Positions 42,697 through 51,979 of a stretch of DNA of 64,000 bases are shown in pieces. The stretch lies in NCBI GenBank assembly GCA_028279885.1, contig JANQMX010000011.1, positions 1 through 64,000 of the forward strand, written 5' to 3'. Position numbers and translations under genes: made by a program. The notes below the pieces were generated by a model. It saw only the letters and a list, made by a program, of their open reading frames with translations, had not been told where the DNA came from and ran no database searches. Each line of letters starts with the position of its first letter. Position 1 is the stretch's first letter. The DNA is from Rhodovibrionaceae bacterium. Its GTDB lineage: Bacteria > Pseudomonadota > Alphaproteobacteria > Kiloniellales > DSM-21159.

Positions 42697-44526
42697 CTAA
42701 CCATTGCTCTCGCCTTCACCTTCTCCAACATAAAGATCGTGCTGTCGGAGCTTAGAAAACTCAATGACTCGCTCAATCCGGAATGCTCGAAAGCCCTCAG
42801 CCTCGTCTCTCTTCTCTTCAAGTCGCTCTAGTACTTCAGACGCCCACACTCTCTCTTTTGCAAGCTCTTGATGCAATCGGCCTGCAGTGTAGCGCTCTGC
42901 CAGTGCGTAGGTTATGGAGCGCCAATTTGCCGGACTACTTTCCAACCACCTCTCAACAAATTGTCTGGGCTCCATAGCAGTCAGAACCGGTATTGATGCA
43001 TAGGAGTTCTCGTCGTCTCGTGTATGACAAACCCGATCAAAGAAACGGGCGCCATCAGTAGAAACTAGCTGGAGCAGATCGGCAGCAATCTCGGGAAACT
43101 TCCGTTCCAGAGCTGTTTCTCGCGCTCTCACCAACCGATTGAACAACTCTTCAAAGTACGGTTGAGTTTGCTCGGTTACCCAGTACCCGTGCCCGTCGTG
43201 GCTTCGAGCAAATGCGTCGGTCCATTGCCAGTGGACATCCCTCTCCGGTAAACGGCCGTTTTCCAGTAGTTCGCAGATGTATTCGATGCACTCGTCACGG
43301 ACCTTTTCCAAGCTGTGTTCAATGATGCCATTCTGCGACATCATCAACCTGAGCGAAAAAAGATGCAGCATCTCGCCAGAGTCTGATATCTCGCGCCCCT
43401 CAAACTGCTGCTCTAGGCGTTCGCGAGCGGCTTCTACAATTCCGTCATCTAGAACATCAAACTGGATGACCGTTTTCCACGGCGGCGCTTTGTCTGGCTT
43501 CAGAAAGAAAGGGCTGTTGTTAATCGCGGCACGTATTTCATCGGCATCGTAGTGCCCATGCATCAGCGTCGCAGCAAGCATTGAATCACTCAATATCTGA
43601 CTCTCCAAGCTTCCAGAGGAGTATTTATCAGAAGATACCAAGAATGGATCTTTTTCAACTTCGTCTTTATTGATGCCATGGCGTTTCATTTCGTAAAGCA
43701 TACTTGCATGAGCGCGATCTTGAAGGTCACGAGCTTGCAAATTCCCCGTGCGCACTTCGATATTGAGTGCAGTGAAAAGCTCTATCAATTCTGTCATTGC
43801 TTCGGGTTTCGCAAGGTGATGTTCCGCCATGCAACTATGCAACCTGGCGATATCTGTGATTAGATGACGAAGCACACGCAGCGATGATGCTTCCGATTGC
43901 CGGAACACGCGAAGCACCAAATCACGATGTTCATTTATGAAGTCAGCAGACTTCGAATCACCCAACTTCGAAAGAAAACTGTCGAATGCCTCATCAATTT
44001 GAGGCTTTACTTTTATAGTCTGGCCAAACGTCTTTTCTTTTAGACTATCAAACTCATCAATAAGCTTCTCATCATGGGCAATAACTATCACTCTGAATTT
44101 GTATTGTTCCAGATAGGTATGGACGATGCCCAATCGGTCAGAGAGATTTAGACGGGATCTTTCCAAGTCATCCAATACCAGCGTCCGGTCTGGTTTGATT
44201 TCCTTCCTTAGTGCATTGCCTACAAGATCAGACAAGACTCCACCTAGGGCAAATGGCCCACCGAGCTTTTCGACCGCACCGCCAAGTTCTACTAAGCTCT
44301 CTCGCACCTTCTCCAAACTTGGAGCCATAGCTGCCATGACTGAGGCATGCACTTCTTCTGTAGTTTGGAGACCGAAGAGACTCACATAGTAGATTTTATC
44401 CTCTGGTATGCTATCTAATACTTGGTAAGTCTTACCAACGCCCCATGCTCCAGTGACCAAGACAGCGTAGCCTGGGGTTTCAAGCGTATTATAGTAGTCT
44501 AGATACTCCTTCAGATGAGCGGTCAC
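42697..44526 (-). CDS. KAP-family P-loop NTPase (possible anti-phage ATPase)
   Basis: A 609-residue ATPase from the GTG at 44526, with GAGGA 6 bases upstream. A GTG at 44577 would add 17 residues and has no clear ribosome site. Walker A is 'VTGAWGVGKT' at residues 24-33, and Walker B is 'RTLVLDDLERS' at about 114-124. A KAP-like region follows ('VIVIAHDEKLIDEFDSLKEK'), then a long helical C-terminus without recognised domain. No membrane segment was seen. The gene is much richer in A and T than its neighbours, suggesting transfer. KAP proteins include PifA, the phage T7 exclusion factor of plasmid F. The gene is a singleton between LysR and amidase genes; a defence role is only inferred. Confidence 0.82.
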   Translation of the reverse strand: MTAHLKEYLDYYNTLETPGYAVLVTGAWGVGKTYQVLDSIPEDKIYYVSLFGLQTTEEVHASVMAAMAPSLEKVRESLVELGGAVEKLGGPFALGGVLSDLVGNALRKEIKPDRTLVLDDLERSRLNLSDRLGIVHTYLEQYKFRVIVIAHDEKLIDEFDSLKEKTFGQTIKVKPQIDEAFDSFLSKLGDSKSADFINEHRDLVLRVFRQSEASSLRVLRHLITDIARLHSCMAEHHLAKPEAMTELIELFTALNIEVRTGNLQARDLQDRAHASMLYEMKRHGINKDEVEKDPFLVSSDKYSSGSLESQILSDSMLAATLMHGHYDADEIRAAINNSPFFLKPDKAPPWKTVIQFDVLDDGIVEAARERLEQQFEGREISDSGEMLHLFSLRLMMSQNGIIEHSLEKVRDECIEYICELLENGRLPERDVHWQWTDAFARSHDGHGYWVTEQTQPYFEELFNRLVRARETALERKFPEIAADLLQLVSTDGARFFDRVCHTRDDENSYASIPVLTAMEPRQFVERWLESSPANWRSITYALAERYTAGRLHQELAKERVWASEVLERLEEKRDEAEGFRAFRIERVIEFSKLRQHDLYVGEGEGESNG

Positions 44527-44644
44527 GTCTTTTCCTCGAACAGCCCAGAAGTTGCGCTGGTTAAGCGTCCAGTGCACAGCTCAAATACAAGGCAATGCGT
44601 TTGTCAACTTTGAATTGTAGCGTGGATTTGCAGTTTAGGCCGTG

Positions 44645-45865
44645 CTAACGCTCTTCCCCGCCGGTCTGCTGGTTAGCAAAAGCAGCGGCGAAGTCGAGCA
44701 AGGCCCGGTCGGAGCCGCGCGGCCCGATGAAGGAGAGACCAAGCGGGCAGCCACCGACTTGGGCCAGCGGCAGGGTGACCTGCGGCAGACCGGAGAACCC
44801 AGAGGGGCAAGTCATGCTGAGCACCCGGGTGCGATGCTGGAGCTGCGCGTCTCCTGCGATGCCGATCTTCGGCGCAGCGTCCGGTGCCGTCGGCAGGCAC
44901 AGCAGCGTGTCGTCCCGGCACAGTTCTTCCAAGAGTTCCGTCATGTGCTGGCGCGTCGCCTGCGCATCTGCGTCATCATCGTCCTTGATGCTGCGCACCC
45001 ACTCGAAGCGCTCGGTGATCTCCGGCCCGAAGCTTGGGTTCACCCCTTCGATCCAAGCGCTATGGACGCGCCAAATCTCCTGCCCCTGCAAGAGTCGGAA
45101 ATGCCACATCACAGACCCGAAGCCCTCCGGACCAACGAGATCGATCTCACCGCGCTCGGCAACCCTTTGGCCGGCCGCCTCGATCAAGGGCGCGACGGCG
45201 GCCTGCGCCGCCTCGCTGGCCAAGGCCGTGACATCGGCGATCGCCAGAACGCGCTTGAACTCGAAGCGCTGCTTGTCCTCTCCCAGCAGCACCTCGCCGA
45301 CCGCGGTCAGTACATCGAGCTCGCGGGCGAACCAGCCGACCGTATCGAAGCTTGGCGCCAATGGCATGACGCCGGCGATATCGACGCGGCCATGAGTCGG
45401 ACGCAGGCCGTAGACCCCGCAGTAACTGCCGGGGATCCGGACCGAGCCGCCGGTGTCGCTGCCAAGCGCGAAGTCGCAGGCGCCACCCGCTACAGCCGAC
45501 GCCGAGCCGCAGGAGGAGCCGCCGGGGATACGCCCGGGCGCGTTGCTGTTGGTCGGAGTGCCGTAGTGATGGTTCTGGCCGTTCAGGCTGTAGGCCAGCT
45601 CGTCGGTGATGGTCTTGCCCACCAGGTTGGCGCCGGCCGCCAGCACCTTCTCCACGGCCGGGGCATGAGCCGGCGCCGGCATGTGGGTACGTGCCCAATC
45701 CGGATTGCCGCAGCCCGTGACGTGGCCGGCAACATCGAAGATATCCTTTGCGCCGAAGCTCAAGCCGTTCAACGGTCCCATGCCGCTGGGCGGCAGGGTC
45801 AGGCGCGGTCCAGGCATGAAGGCGCCCAGCGGATCGTTGCCGCTGTCCATCAGACGATCGCTCAT
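44645..45865 (-). CDS. Amidase signature family protein
   Basis: A 406-residue hydrolase of the amidase signature family, which cleaves carboxamides. The catalytic Lys is in 'LSFGAKDIFDVAG' (about residue 40), the cis-Ser in 'IPGGSSCGSASAVAGG' and the nucleophile Ser in 'LGSDTGGSVRIPGSYCG'. The short length, with little before the Lys, resembles indoleacetamide/AMI1-like or AtzE-like amidases rather than GatA. It is followed by a low-GC KAP gene and preceded by a small exported protein and an MFS gene on the same strand. Substrate unknown. Confidence 0.9.
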   Translation of the reverse strand: MSDRLMDSGNDPLGAFMPGPRLTLPPSGMGPLNGLSFGAKDIFDVAGHVTGCGNPDWARTHMPAPAHAPAVEKVLAAGANLVGKTITDELAYSLNGQNHHYGTPTNSNAPGRIPGGSSCGSASAVAGGACDFALGSDTGGSVRIPGSYCGVYGLRPTHGRVDIAGVMPLAPSFDTVGWFARELDVLTAVGEVLLGEDKQRFEFKRVLAIADVTALASEAAQAAVAPLIEAAGQRVAERGEIDLVGPEGFGSVMWHFRLLQGQEIWRVHSAWIEGVNPSFGPEITERFEWVRSIKDDDDADAQATRQHMTELLEELCRDDTLLCLPTAPDAAPKIGIAGDAQLQHRTRVLSMTCPSGFSGLPQVTLPLAQVGGCPLGLSFIGPRGSDRALLDFAAAFANQQTGGEER

Positions 45866-45900
45866 AACTCCCCCTCAAACTGGCGCTGGATGTCGCGCGC

Positions 45901-46197
45901 CTAGGTCGCGGTCTCGTCGACCTCCGGCTCCTCACCGTCCTGCAGCTCCGGCCCGCTGTCGCTCTCAGGATGAATACGCCGGATAATGATGTCGCCGTTG
46001 GGCAGCACCTCTGGCGCCTCGTACTGTGGAATCGAATCGATGAAGAGTCCAAGGGCATCCATCATGCGCGCGATGGCATCCATGGCCATGCGCTCCGCCT
46101 CGTCGAGGCTCTGCTGCTGGTCCTGCGCAGCGGCCGGCGTCACAGCCAAGGCTGCGGACAGGACAACTCCGCAGACAACCGCTCTCATCCTCCGCAT
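45901..46197 (-). CDS. Small exported hypothetical protein
   Basis: A 98-residue protein with a Sec signal peptide (residues 1-24, ending in AAA) and a mature part of about 73 residues. It has an acidic helix rich in Met and Ala ('DEAERMAMDAIARMMDALGL') followed by 'FIDSIPQYEAPEVLPNGDII', 'IRRIHPESD', and an acidic tail. I do not recognise a named family, but the layout looks genuine: plausible signal, coding-like composition and position between an amidase and an MFS gene on the same strand. Periplasmic location is likely. Function unknown. Confidence 0.72.
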   Translation of the reverse strand: MRRMRAVVCGVVLSAALAVTPAAAQDQQQSLDEAERMAMDAIARMMDALGLFIDSIPQYEAPEVLPNGDIIIRRIHPESDSGPELQDGEEPEVDETAT

Positions 46198-46270
46198 TTC
46201 GTCCTCCTATGCGCTCTGCCGGGCCAAGGCTCTGGCTTTCTTTTTGGCTTATGCCTCGGCAGGCCTTAAC

Positions 46271-47485
46271 TCAAGCTTGCGGGCCTCCAGGAAAGTCCTT
46301 GTCGACCACGGGTCGCCGAACCCGCCCGCGCCACAGGGCAATGCTGGCGAAGATCCCGCAGACCGCCGCAATGAATCCCAACAAGCCACCCGGGTGACCA
46401 AGGTCCATGGCTAAGCCGGCTAGAACCGGACCACTGAGGCTGCCAAGCTCATATGTCAGAATAAAGGTGGCATTTGCGACAGCGAGTTGCACCGGCAGGA
46501 AGCGCTGACCAAGCAACGCCAGGCCGAGTGCGTAGAATGCCAGAAGGCAACCACCCAAGGGCACCATCAGAATGTAGTGGCTTAGGGTATTTCCGGTCGG
46601 AAGAGCCAGGATGGCCAGGCAACAAACCACCGCCAGGAGAGCCAGAAGGATGAGGATCAATCGCCGGCCAATCAGGTCGCTTAGCATGCCCATGGGGTAT
46701 TGGAGGACAATCGCCCCCACCAGCAGCCATGTGAGCAGCTGCAGGGCTTCGCCTTCCGACATGCCACTGCGCACACCATACACGGGAAGCAGTGTGTAGA
46801 GCGCCGATTCGCTGATGCCGCCCATGAGCGCGGTGCCGAAGACGGTGGGCGCCGCGACTAGGGCGCCGATCAGGCCCATCGCCTGCTTCGCCCTCAGGTT
46901 CGGCGCAAGATGGCCAATGAAAGGCAGGGGTGCTGCTGCTATCAGGATGCCGCTCGCCGCCAGCAGAAACGGCAGCCAGCCCTCGGTTCCGGCGGCCTGC
47001 AGCACCAGCGGTCCAACGGCCATGCCGCCGAAGAAGGCCATGCCATAGAGCGCCATGATCTGGCCACGCCGCGCCTCGGTGGCCAGGGCATTGATCCAGG
47101 TCTCACCTAAGAGCCATGGCACTGCCATCGCCATGCCGGCAACGAGCCGCAACAGCGCCCAGAGAACCGGATGATCGGCCACCGGCATGAGCAGCACACT
47201 GACCAGCGAGATGCTCAACCCGGACAGCACCATAGGTATGACGCCGAAGCGCGCGACCAGTCGCGGTGCCAGCGGCATGGCGATGACGATGCCGAGCGAA
47301 GGCATGGCGGAGACGAAGCCAATGGCCGAGCTGGCCAGCCCACGTTGCTCGAGCAGAAGCGCGGTGAGTGGCACGAGGATTCCGAAGGCCATGCCGATCG
47401 CGCCCATGTGCAGGATCAGCGCGGCAAGCGCCAGCCACCGCGTGGTTGCACCGATGGCTGCCGGATTGCTTCGACTTTCGGACAT
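46271..47485 (-). CDS. MFS transporter (YcaD-like)
   Basis: A 404-residue carrier with 12 hydrophobic segments. 'YPMGMLSDLIGRRLILILLA' in the second half is a typical loop motif, and 'LLGETWINALATEARRGQIM' after segment 5 resembles the YcaD branch of MFS transporters. Substrate cannot be inferred. Its start is 155 bp from the divergent amidase (47642). Downstream are the small exported protein and an amidase in the same orientation, so it may carry an amide or its product. Confidence 0.87.
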   Translation of the reverse strand: MSESRSNPAAIGATTRWLALAALILHMGAIGMAFGILVPLTALLLEQRGLASSAIGFVSAMPSLGIVIAMPLAPRLVARFGVIPMVLSGLSISLVSVLLMPVADHPVLWALLRLVAGMAMAVPWLLGETWINALATEARRGQIMALYGMAFFGGMAVGPLVLQAAGTEGWLPFLLAASGILIAAAPLPFIGHLAPNLRAKQAMGLIGALVAAPTVFGTALMGGISESALYTLLPVYGVRSGMSEGEALQLLTWLLVGAIVLQYPMGMLSDLIGRRLILILLALLAVVCCLAILALPTGNTLSHYILMVPLGGCLLAFYALGLALLGQRFLPVQLAVANATFILTYELGSLSGPVLAGLAMDLGHPGGLLGFIAAVCGIFASIALWRGRVRRPVVDKDFPGGPQA

Positions 47486-47641
47486 GCTTCTCCCCTGCGG
47501 CTTCGCCTAGCATGTCGTCGGAATGACTGTCCATGGATGGCTTGCAGCCGGCGCTTGAACTTGCAAACTGGCAGCCCTGAAAAAAAAGGATGCGGCGCAC
47601 GGCCGCCCAGAGGGAATCGGACAGGGTATTGAGGGGTGCTA

Positions 47642-49081
47642 ATGCCCGACTCGCCAGAGCTTTTGACAGCACGCACGCTGAGCAGCCGTTATCGCGCGGG
47701 AACGCTCAGTCCCGTCGAGGTGACCAACGCCTGCCTTGCAACGGCGGAAGCGCATAACGAGCAATTCCGCGCTTTCGTATCTTTGGAGCCGGAGGAGGCG
47801 CTGGACTCAGCCCGAGCCGCCGAGGCGCGCTGGCGCACCGGTCGACCGCTCAGCCCCGTCGATGGCGTGCCGGCGACGGTCAAGGACGTTCTGGCCATGC
47901 GCGGGGCGGCGACCTTGCGTGGATCGCTCACCTGCGATCCCGGGGACCTGGCGCCCGACGACGCTCCCGCCGTGGCGCTGCTGCGCGATGCCGGGGCGGT
48001 TCTGATCGGCAAGACGACGACACCCGAATTCGGTTGGAAAGGCGTCACAGACTCACCGCTGACCGGCATCACCCGTAATCCCTGGAATCCCGCAAAGACA
48101 CCCGGCGGCTCTAGCGGTGGCGCCGCGGTCGCAGCTGCGATGGGCATGGGCGCTCTGCATTTCGGCACCGACGGCGGCGGCTCCATCCGCATTCCTGCCT
48201 CCTTCACCGGCGTCGTCGGCTTCAAGCCGACCTTCGGGCGCGTGCCCGCCTTTCCCCTCAGTCCCTTCGGCACGGTCTCGCACATCGGGCCCATGACCCG
48301 GAGCGTCGACGACTGCGCCTTGATGTATGCGATCATCGCCTGGCCCGACCCGCGCGACGCTTACTCTCTGCCCGCCTGCGGACCTGAGCTGGCGGGAGAG
48401 CTGGATCAGGGGGTGAAGGGCCTGCGCTTCGCGCTCAGCGCCACGCTCGGCTTCGGCCCGCCCGAGCCCGCGGTCGCCAAGCGCCTGAACGAAGTGGCCC
48501 ATGCGCTGGAACACATGGGCGCGCACATCGAGGAGACGGCGCTGGACCTGACCCAGGCCGAAGAAGTCTTCCGTGTTCACTGGTTCGCCGGCGCCGGCAC
48601 AGTGCTGCGTGGTGTTGAAGAGGCGAAGCGGCGAAAGATGGATCAGGGCCTGGTCAAGGTCGGAGAACAGGGCAATGCTCTCAGCCTGCCCGACTACCTC
48701 GACGCGGCAAAGCAGCGTGAGGCGCTCACCTCGCGGCTCAACGCTCTGCATCAGCGCTACGACTTGCTGCTGACGCCGAGCACGCCGCTCACCGCTTTCG
48801 AGGCAGGGCTGGAGGTGCCATTGAACGGCGACTGGGGTCAGCACTGGCATCAATGGACCCCCTTTTCCTATCCCTTCAATCTGACCGGCCAACCGGCAAT
48901 CAGCCAACCCGCCGGCCGCTCCCAGGATGGACTGCCGATCGGCGTCCAGATTGTCGGGCCGCGCTATGCTGACGCTATCGTACTGCGTGCGGCTAAGGCC
49001 TTGGAAAAGGTCTTCCCCTTCGAAGCCCCGCCCACCTCCGACAGAGCCGGTGCAACCGCGAAAGAGACGGCGACCGCATGA
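47642..49081 (+). CDS. Amidase signature family protein
   Basis: A 479-residue amidase. The ATG at 47642 has GAGGGG 5 bases upstream; the GTG at 47636 lies inside that site. The catalytic Lys is in 'DGVPATVKDVLAMRG', the cis-Ser in 'KTPGGSSGGAAVAAAMG' and the nucleophile in 'GTDGGGSIRIPASFTGVVGF'. It is GatA-like in length but not part of a gatCAB set, so it is a catabolic amidase. It overlaps the gamma-glutamyltransferase gene by 4 bp (ATGA), which indicates an operon processing amides and gamma-glutamyl compounds. Confidence 0.92.
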   Translation: MPDSPELLTARTLSSRYRAGTLSPVEVTNACLATAEAHNEQFRAFVSLEPEEALDSARAAEARWRTGRPLSPVDGVPATVKDVLAMRGAATLRGSLTCDPGDLAPDDAPAVALLRDAGAVLIGKTTTPEFGWKGVTDSPLTGITRNPWNPAKTPGGSSGGAAVAAAMGMGALHFGTDGGGSIRIPASFTGVVGFKPTFGRVPAFPLSPFGTVSHIGPMTRSVDDCALMYAIIAWPDPRDAYSLPACGPELAGELDQGVKGLRFALSATLGFGPPEPAVAKRLNEVAHALEHMGAHIEETALDLTQAEEVFRVHWFAGAGTVLRGVEEAKRRKMDQGLVKVGEQGNALSLPDYLDAAKQREALTSRLNALHQRYDLLLTPSTPLTAFEAGLEVPLNGDWGQHWHQWTPFSYPFNLTGQPAISQPAGRSQDGLPIGVQIVGPRYADAIVLRAAKALEKVFPFEAPPTSDRAGATAKETATA

Positions 49082-50655
49082 CGTCTCAGGCCGGACGGGC
49101 TCGACCGCATGGCGCGGTCGCTTGCGGCCATCCTCTCGTTGCAAAGGCCGTGCGTGAGATCTTGGAAGACGGCGGCAGCGCCTTCGACGCGGCCTTGGCC
49201 GGCATGGCCGCGTCCTGCGTCGCTGAGCCGGTGCTGGCGTCCTTGGGCGGCGGCGGCTTTTTGCTGGCGCACTCCGAGGCGCGCGGCACGGAACTCTACG
49301 ACTTCTTCGTCGACACGCCACGCGCAGGTCCCCAAAGTACACGGCAGCAGCATGACGCGTTGGACGTGCGCCGCGTCACCGCGGACTTCGGCACCGCCAC
49401 TCAGGACTTCCACATCGGCGTCGGCACCATCGCAACACCCGGCGCTCTGCCGGGCCTCTTTGCCATCCATCGTGCGCTTTGTGATATGCCGCTCGGGCGC
49501 CTGCTCGAACCGGCCATACGTCTGGCGCGGGAGGGCTTCGCACTCGCCCCCTTTCAAGCCTACCTCTTCCAGGTCGTCAGGCCAATCGTCCAGGCGACGG
49601 CTGAGGTCCGCGCGCTTCACTGCCAGCGCGATGGCAACCTGCTCGGTGCCGGTGCGCTCTTTCGTCAGGACGCACTGGCCGACTGCCTGGAAGCGTTGGC
49701 CGCAGAGGGGGAACGGCTCTACCGCGACGGCGAGCTTGGCGCGAGCCTCTGCCGGCTTTGCCGCGAAGACGGCGGTCTGCTGACACAAGCGGACATCTCC
49801 GGCTACCGGGTGATGCGGCGGCAGCCGTTGAGCCTGCGTTTCGATGGCGCCAAGATCGCCACCAACCCGGCACCTTCGATCGGCGGCGCGCTGATCGCGG
49901 ATAGCCTGAGGCGGCTCGATGGACAAAGCCTCGGCGCTTGGGGCTCGCTTGCGCATATGCGTGCTCTGGCGGAAGCGATGATCGCAACCAATAGGGCGCG
50001 CGCCGAGATCATTGGCGGCCTGGTTGCAGGGGGAGAGCCGCTTGACGATCCGGAGCAAGAACCATTCGAGAAAGCAGGCGCGGACCGTCAACATCCACCA
50101 GCGACACGCGGCACCACCCACATCTCGGTTGCCGACAGCGCCGGCAATCTGGCCGCCGTCAGCTTGTCCAACGGCGAAGGCTGCGGCCGACTGTTGCCGG
50201 GAAGCGGAATCATCCTCAACAACATGCTGGGGGAAGAGGACCTGGTCGGCGCGGAGCTGGACGACTGGTCAGCCGGTGTGCGTCTGGGCTCCATGATGGC
50301 ACCGAGCCTTGCCCAGCGTGACGACGGCAGCTTGATCGCCCTCGGTTCCGGTGGCTCCAACCGTCTGCGCAGTGCCATTCTTCAGGTCCTGATCAATGCC
50401 ACCGCCTTCCGCCGCGACTTGCCGGCGGCTGTGACTGCGCCACGCCTGCATATGGAGGGCGGCGTCTGCCATCTGGAGCAAGGCTACGACGAGGTCGTCG
50501 TCTCGGCGCTGAAGGACATAGCACCGGAGGCCTTCCAACTCTGGCCGACCGGCAACCTCTTCTTCGGCGGCGTGCACGCCGTGGGCTGCACGCCAGGGGG
50601 TGAGTTGGCCGCTGCAGGCGATCCGCGCCGAGCAGGTGTGGCAGACGTCTTCTAA
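49078..50655 (+). CDS. Gamma-glutamyltransferase family protein
   Basis: A 525-residue Ntn-hydrolase precursor that would hydrolyse or transfer gamma-glutamyl groups. The autoprocessing and nucleophile Thr is in 'RGTTHISVADSAGNLAAVSL', near residue 345. 'GSGIILNNMLGEEDL' and 'GSGGSNRLRSAILQVLIN' later are the substrate-binding loops. The large subunit begins 'HPLVAKAVREILEDGGSAFD', conserved in the family. It is somewhat shorter than typical GGTs and has no signal peptide, so it may be cytoplasmic, unlike the periplasmic E. coli enzyme. It is coupled to the upstream amidase gene. Confidence 0.92.
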   Translation: MTSQAGRARPHGAVACGHPLVAKAVREILEDGGSAFDAALAGMAASCVAEPVLASLGGGGFLLAHSEARGTELYDFFVDTPRAGPQSTRQQHDALDVRRVTADFGTATQDFHIGVGTIATPGALPGLFAIHRALCDMPLGRLLEPAIRLAREGFALAPFQAYLFQVVRPIVQATAEVRALHCQRDGNLLGAGALFRQDALADCLEALAAEGERLYRDGELGASLCRLCREDGGLLTQADISGYRVMRRQPLSLRFDGAKIATNPAPSIGGALIADSLRRLDGQSLGAWGSLAHMRALAEAMIATNRARAEIIGGLVAGGEPLDDPEQEPFEKAGADRQHPPATRGTTHISVADSAGNLAAVSLSNGEGCGRLLPGSGIILNNMLGEEDLVGAELDDWSAGVRLGSMMAPSLAQRDDGSLIALGSGGSNRLRSAILQVLINATAFRRDLPAAVTAPRLHMEGGVCHLEQGYDEVVVSALKDIAPEAFQLWPTGNLFFGGVHAVGCTPGGELAAAGDPRRAGVADVF

Positions 50656-50701
50656 AGTGAGCCGGAACGAGATGAGCGTCGCCGGTCGTCCGACCTGCTA
50701 G

Positions 50702-51244
50702 CTAGTCCTGCTTTGGAAGGCAGTAGACCAGGCAGGCGCAGCTAGCATTGCGCGAAACCTGATCCGCGACGCTGCCTTCGATCAGCGCTTCCAGGCGTCC
50801 ACGCTGATCATGGCCCATGACGATGATGTCGACGTCGTTCTCTTTGGCAACGGCGAGGATCTCGTCGGCCACGTCGCCGGCGCGCACGAAAGTCTTCACG
50901 GCCTTGGCAGCGCTGTTTTTGCTGAACGCCTCAGCATGCGCGACGATGTTCTCGGCCACTATTGTCGCAAGCCGAGCCACGTATTCGGCGCGTTGCGCTT
51001 GTTGACTGATGGCAACGCCAGCCGTGCTATCGAGAGCGGAGTGGTACCAAATGTCATAAGTCTGCCTTTGCAGGATGCCTTCGGCCACCGCTCCTTCGAT
51101 CAAGGCGTCGGAGATCTTGTCCGGCTCCATCACGCACAGCAGGCCAAGGTTCGCCTCGTAGCTGTCAGCAAGGGCACAGGCGATCTGCAATGCCGTGCTA
51201 CTTGCCTTGGTACCATCGACTGCGACCAGAACGCGCTCGACCAT
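50702..51244 (-). CDS. Universal stress protein (UspA family)
   Basis: A 180-residue single Usp domain. 'RVLVAVDGTKASSTALQIAC' is the N-terminal strand and ATP-phosphate site. 'DIIVMGHDQRGRLEALIEGS' contains the Gly-rich nucleotide-binding motif GxxGRxxxxxxGS in the variant GHDQRGRLEALIEGS, followed by 'VADQVSRNASCACLVY'. A long insertion with 'YHSALDSTAGVAISQQAQRA' separates the halves. It probably binds ATP or AMP. It converges with the GGT gene and lies downstream of gcrA. Confidence 0.9.
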   Translation of the reverse strand: MVERVLVAVDGTKASSTALQIACALADSYEANLGLLCVMEPDKISDALIEGAVAEGILQRQTYDIWYHSALDSTAGVAISQQAQRAEYVARLATIVAENIVAHAEAFSKNSAAKAVKTFVRAGDVADEILAVAKENDVDIIVMGHDQRGRLEALIEGSVADQVSRNASCACLVYCLPKQD

Positions 51245-51447
51245 CTTGCCATCCTCCCTTTGCTGGCCGCATCAGCTCAGCAGAATGCGGCCCTGTCAGC
51301 GGAACTATAGCTCCAATTCCCACATGATAAATAGGGTTTTTAGGCAGCAGCGTTACAGCCAAGCGGTAGGCTGGCCCGCTCAGCGCCGAAAGCGCCAAGC
51401 GAAGGCGTGCCAGGACTACATACCGTTTTGCTTTTTGTCGGAAGAGC

Positions 51448-51483
51448 GAGGACCAGCCTACGGTCCGTACGCGGCTGGTCCTC
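51448..51483. promoter_or_regulatory. Perfect 11-bp inverted repeat downstream of gcrA
   Basis: GAGGACCAGCC (51448-51458) pairs with GGCTGGTCCTC (51473-51483). It lies 31 bases beyond the gcrA stop codon and before the Usp gene. No U-run follows on either strand, so it is either a weak transcription stop or an mRNA 3'-end stabiliser. Confidence 0.5.
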
Positions 51484-51514
51484 GGATCAAAAGACCCGAA
51501 CGCGGTCTGACTCT

Positions 51515-51979
51515 CTAAGCGACCGCAGACTCGGCCTTGTTCTTGCTGATATAGGCGACCGCGCAGTGCTTGGCGCAGTAGGGCTTCCCGGGCAACGCCG
51601 GCTCGCCGCAGAAATGGAAACTCGGATCCGAGGGATCGCCGATCGGCCAAGCACATTGATGCCGGCTCTCCTGCGCTTGCTTGCGCTCCAAAGCCGGAGC
51701 CAGCGGCGTGATTGCTTCGTCGGCCTCTATTTCCACGACCACAGTAGGCGCCTGCACCGACTCAGCCATGCGGGCCCGCGCCAGGGCGGCATTGCGACGC
51801 CGCCGCTTGCTCTCGCCATCGCGCTTGATAGGACTCGGACGCGATGCCAGCTTCAGGCGGTGAGCCTTGCCGACGACCGCGTTTTTGGAGACGCCAAGAA
51901 CCTTTCCAATCTCGGAGGCGGACAGGCCATCCTCCCACAAACTGGTGAGCGTCTGAATTCTCTCCTCTGTCCAACTCAT
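51515..51979 (-). CDS. gcrA: GcrA cell cycle regulator
   Basis: A 154-residue regulator found only in alphaproteobacteria. 'MSWTEERIQTLTSLWEDGLS' followed by 'ASEIGKVLGVSKNAVVGKAHRLKL' is the diagnostic N-terminal DNA-binding domain. The C-terminal 'CAWPIGDPSDPSFHFCGEPA', with 'GKPYCAKHCAVAY', is the usual cysteine-containing end that binds RNA polymerase sigma70. In Caulobacter GcrA activates cell-division genes at promoters carrying CcrM-methylated GANTC sites. Here its own upstream region has four GANTC sites. Confidence 0.96.
   Translation of the reverse strand: MSWTEERIQTLTSLWEDGLSASEIGKVLGVSKNAVVGKAHRLKLASRPSPIKRDGESKRRRRNAALARARMAESVQAPTVVVEIEADEAITPLAPALERKQAQESRHQCAWPIGDPSDPSFHFCGEPALPGKPYCAKHCAVAYISKNKAESAVA

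Noticed and set aside
42471-44644. Genomic island with attachment sites around the KAP gene
   Set aside because: Base composition suggests transfer, but I found no integrase, tRNA or convincing flanking direct repeats.
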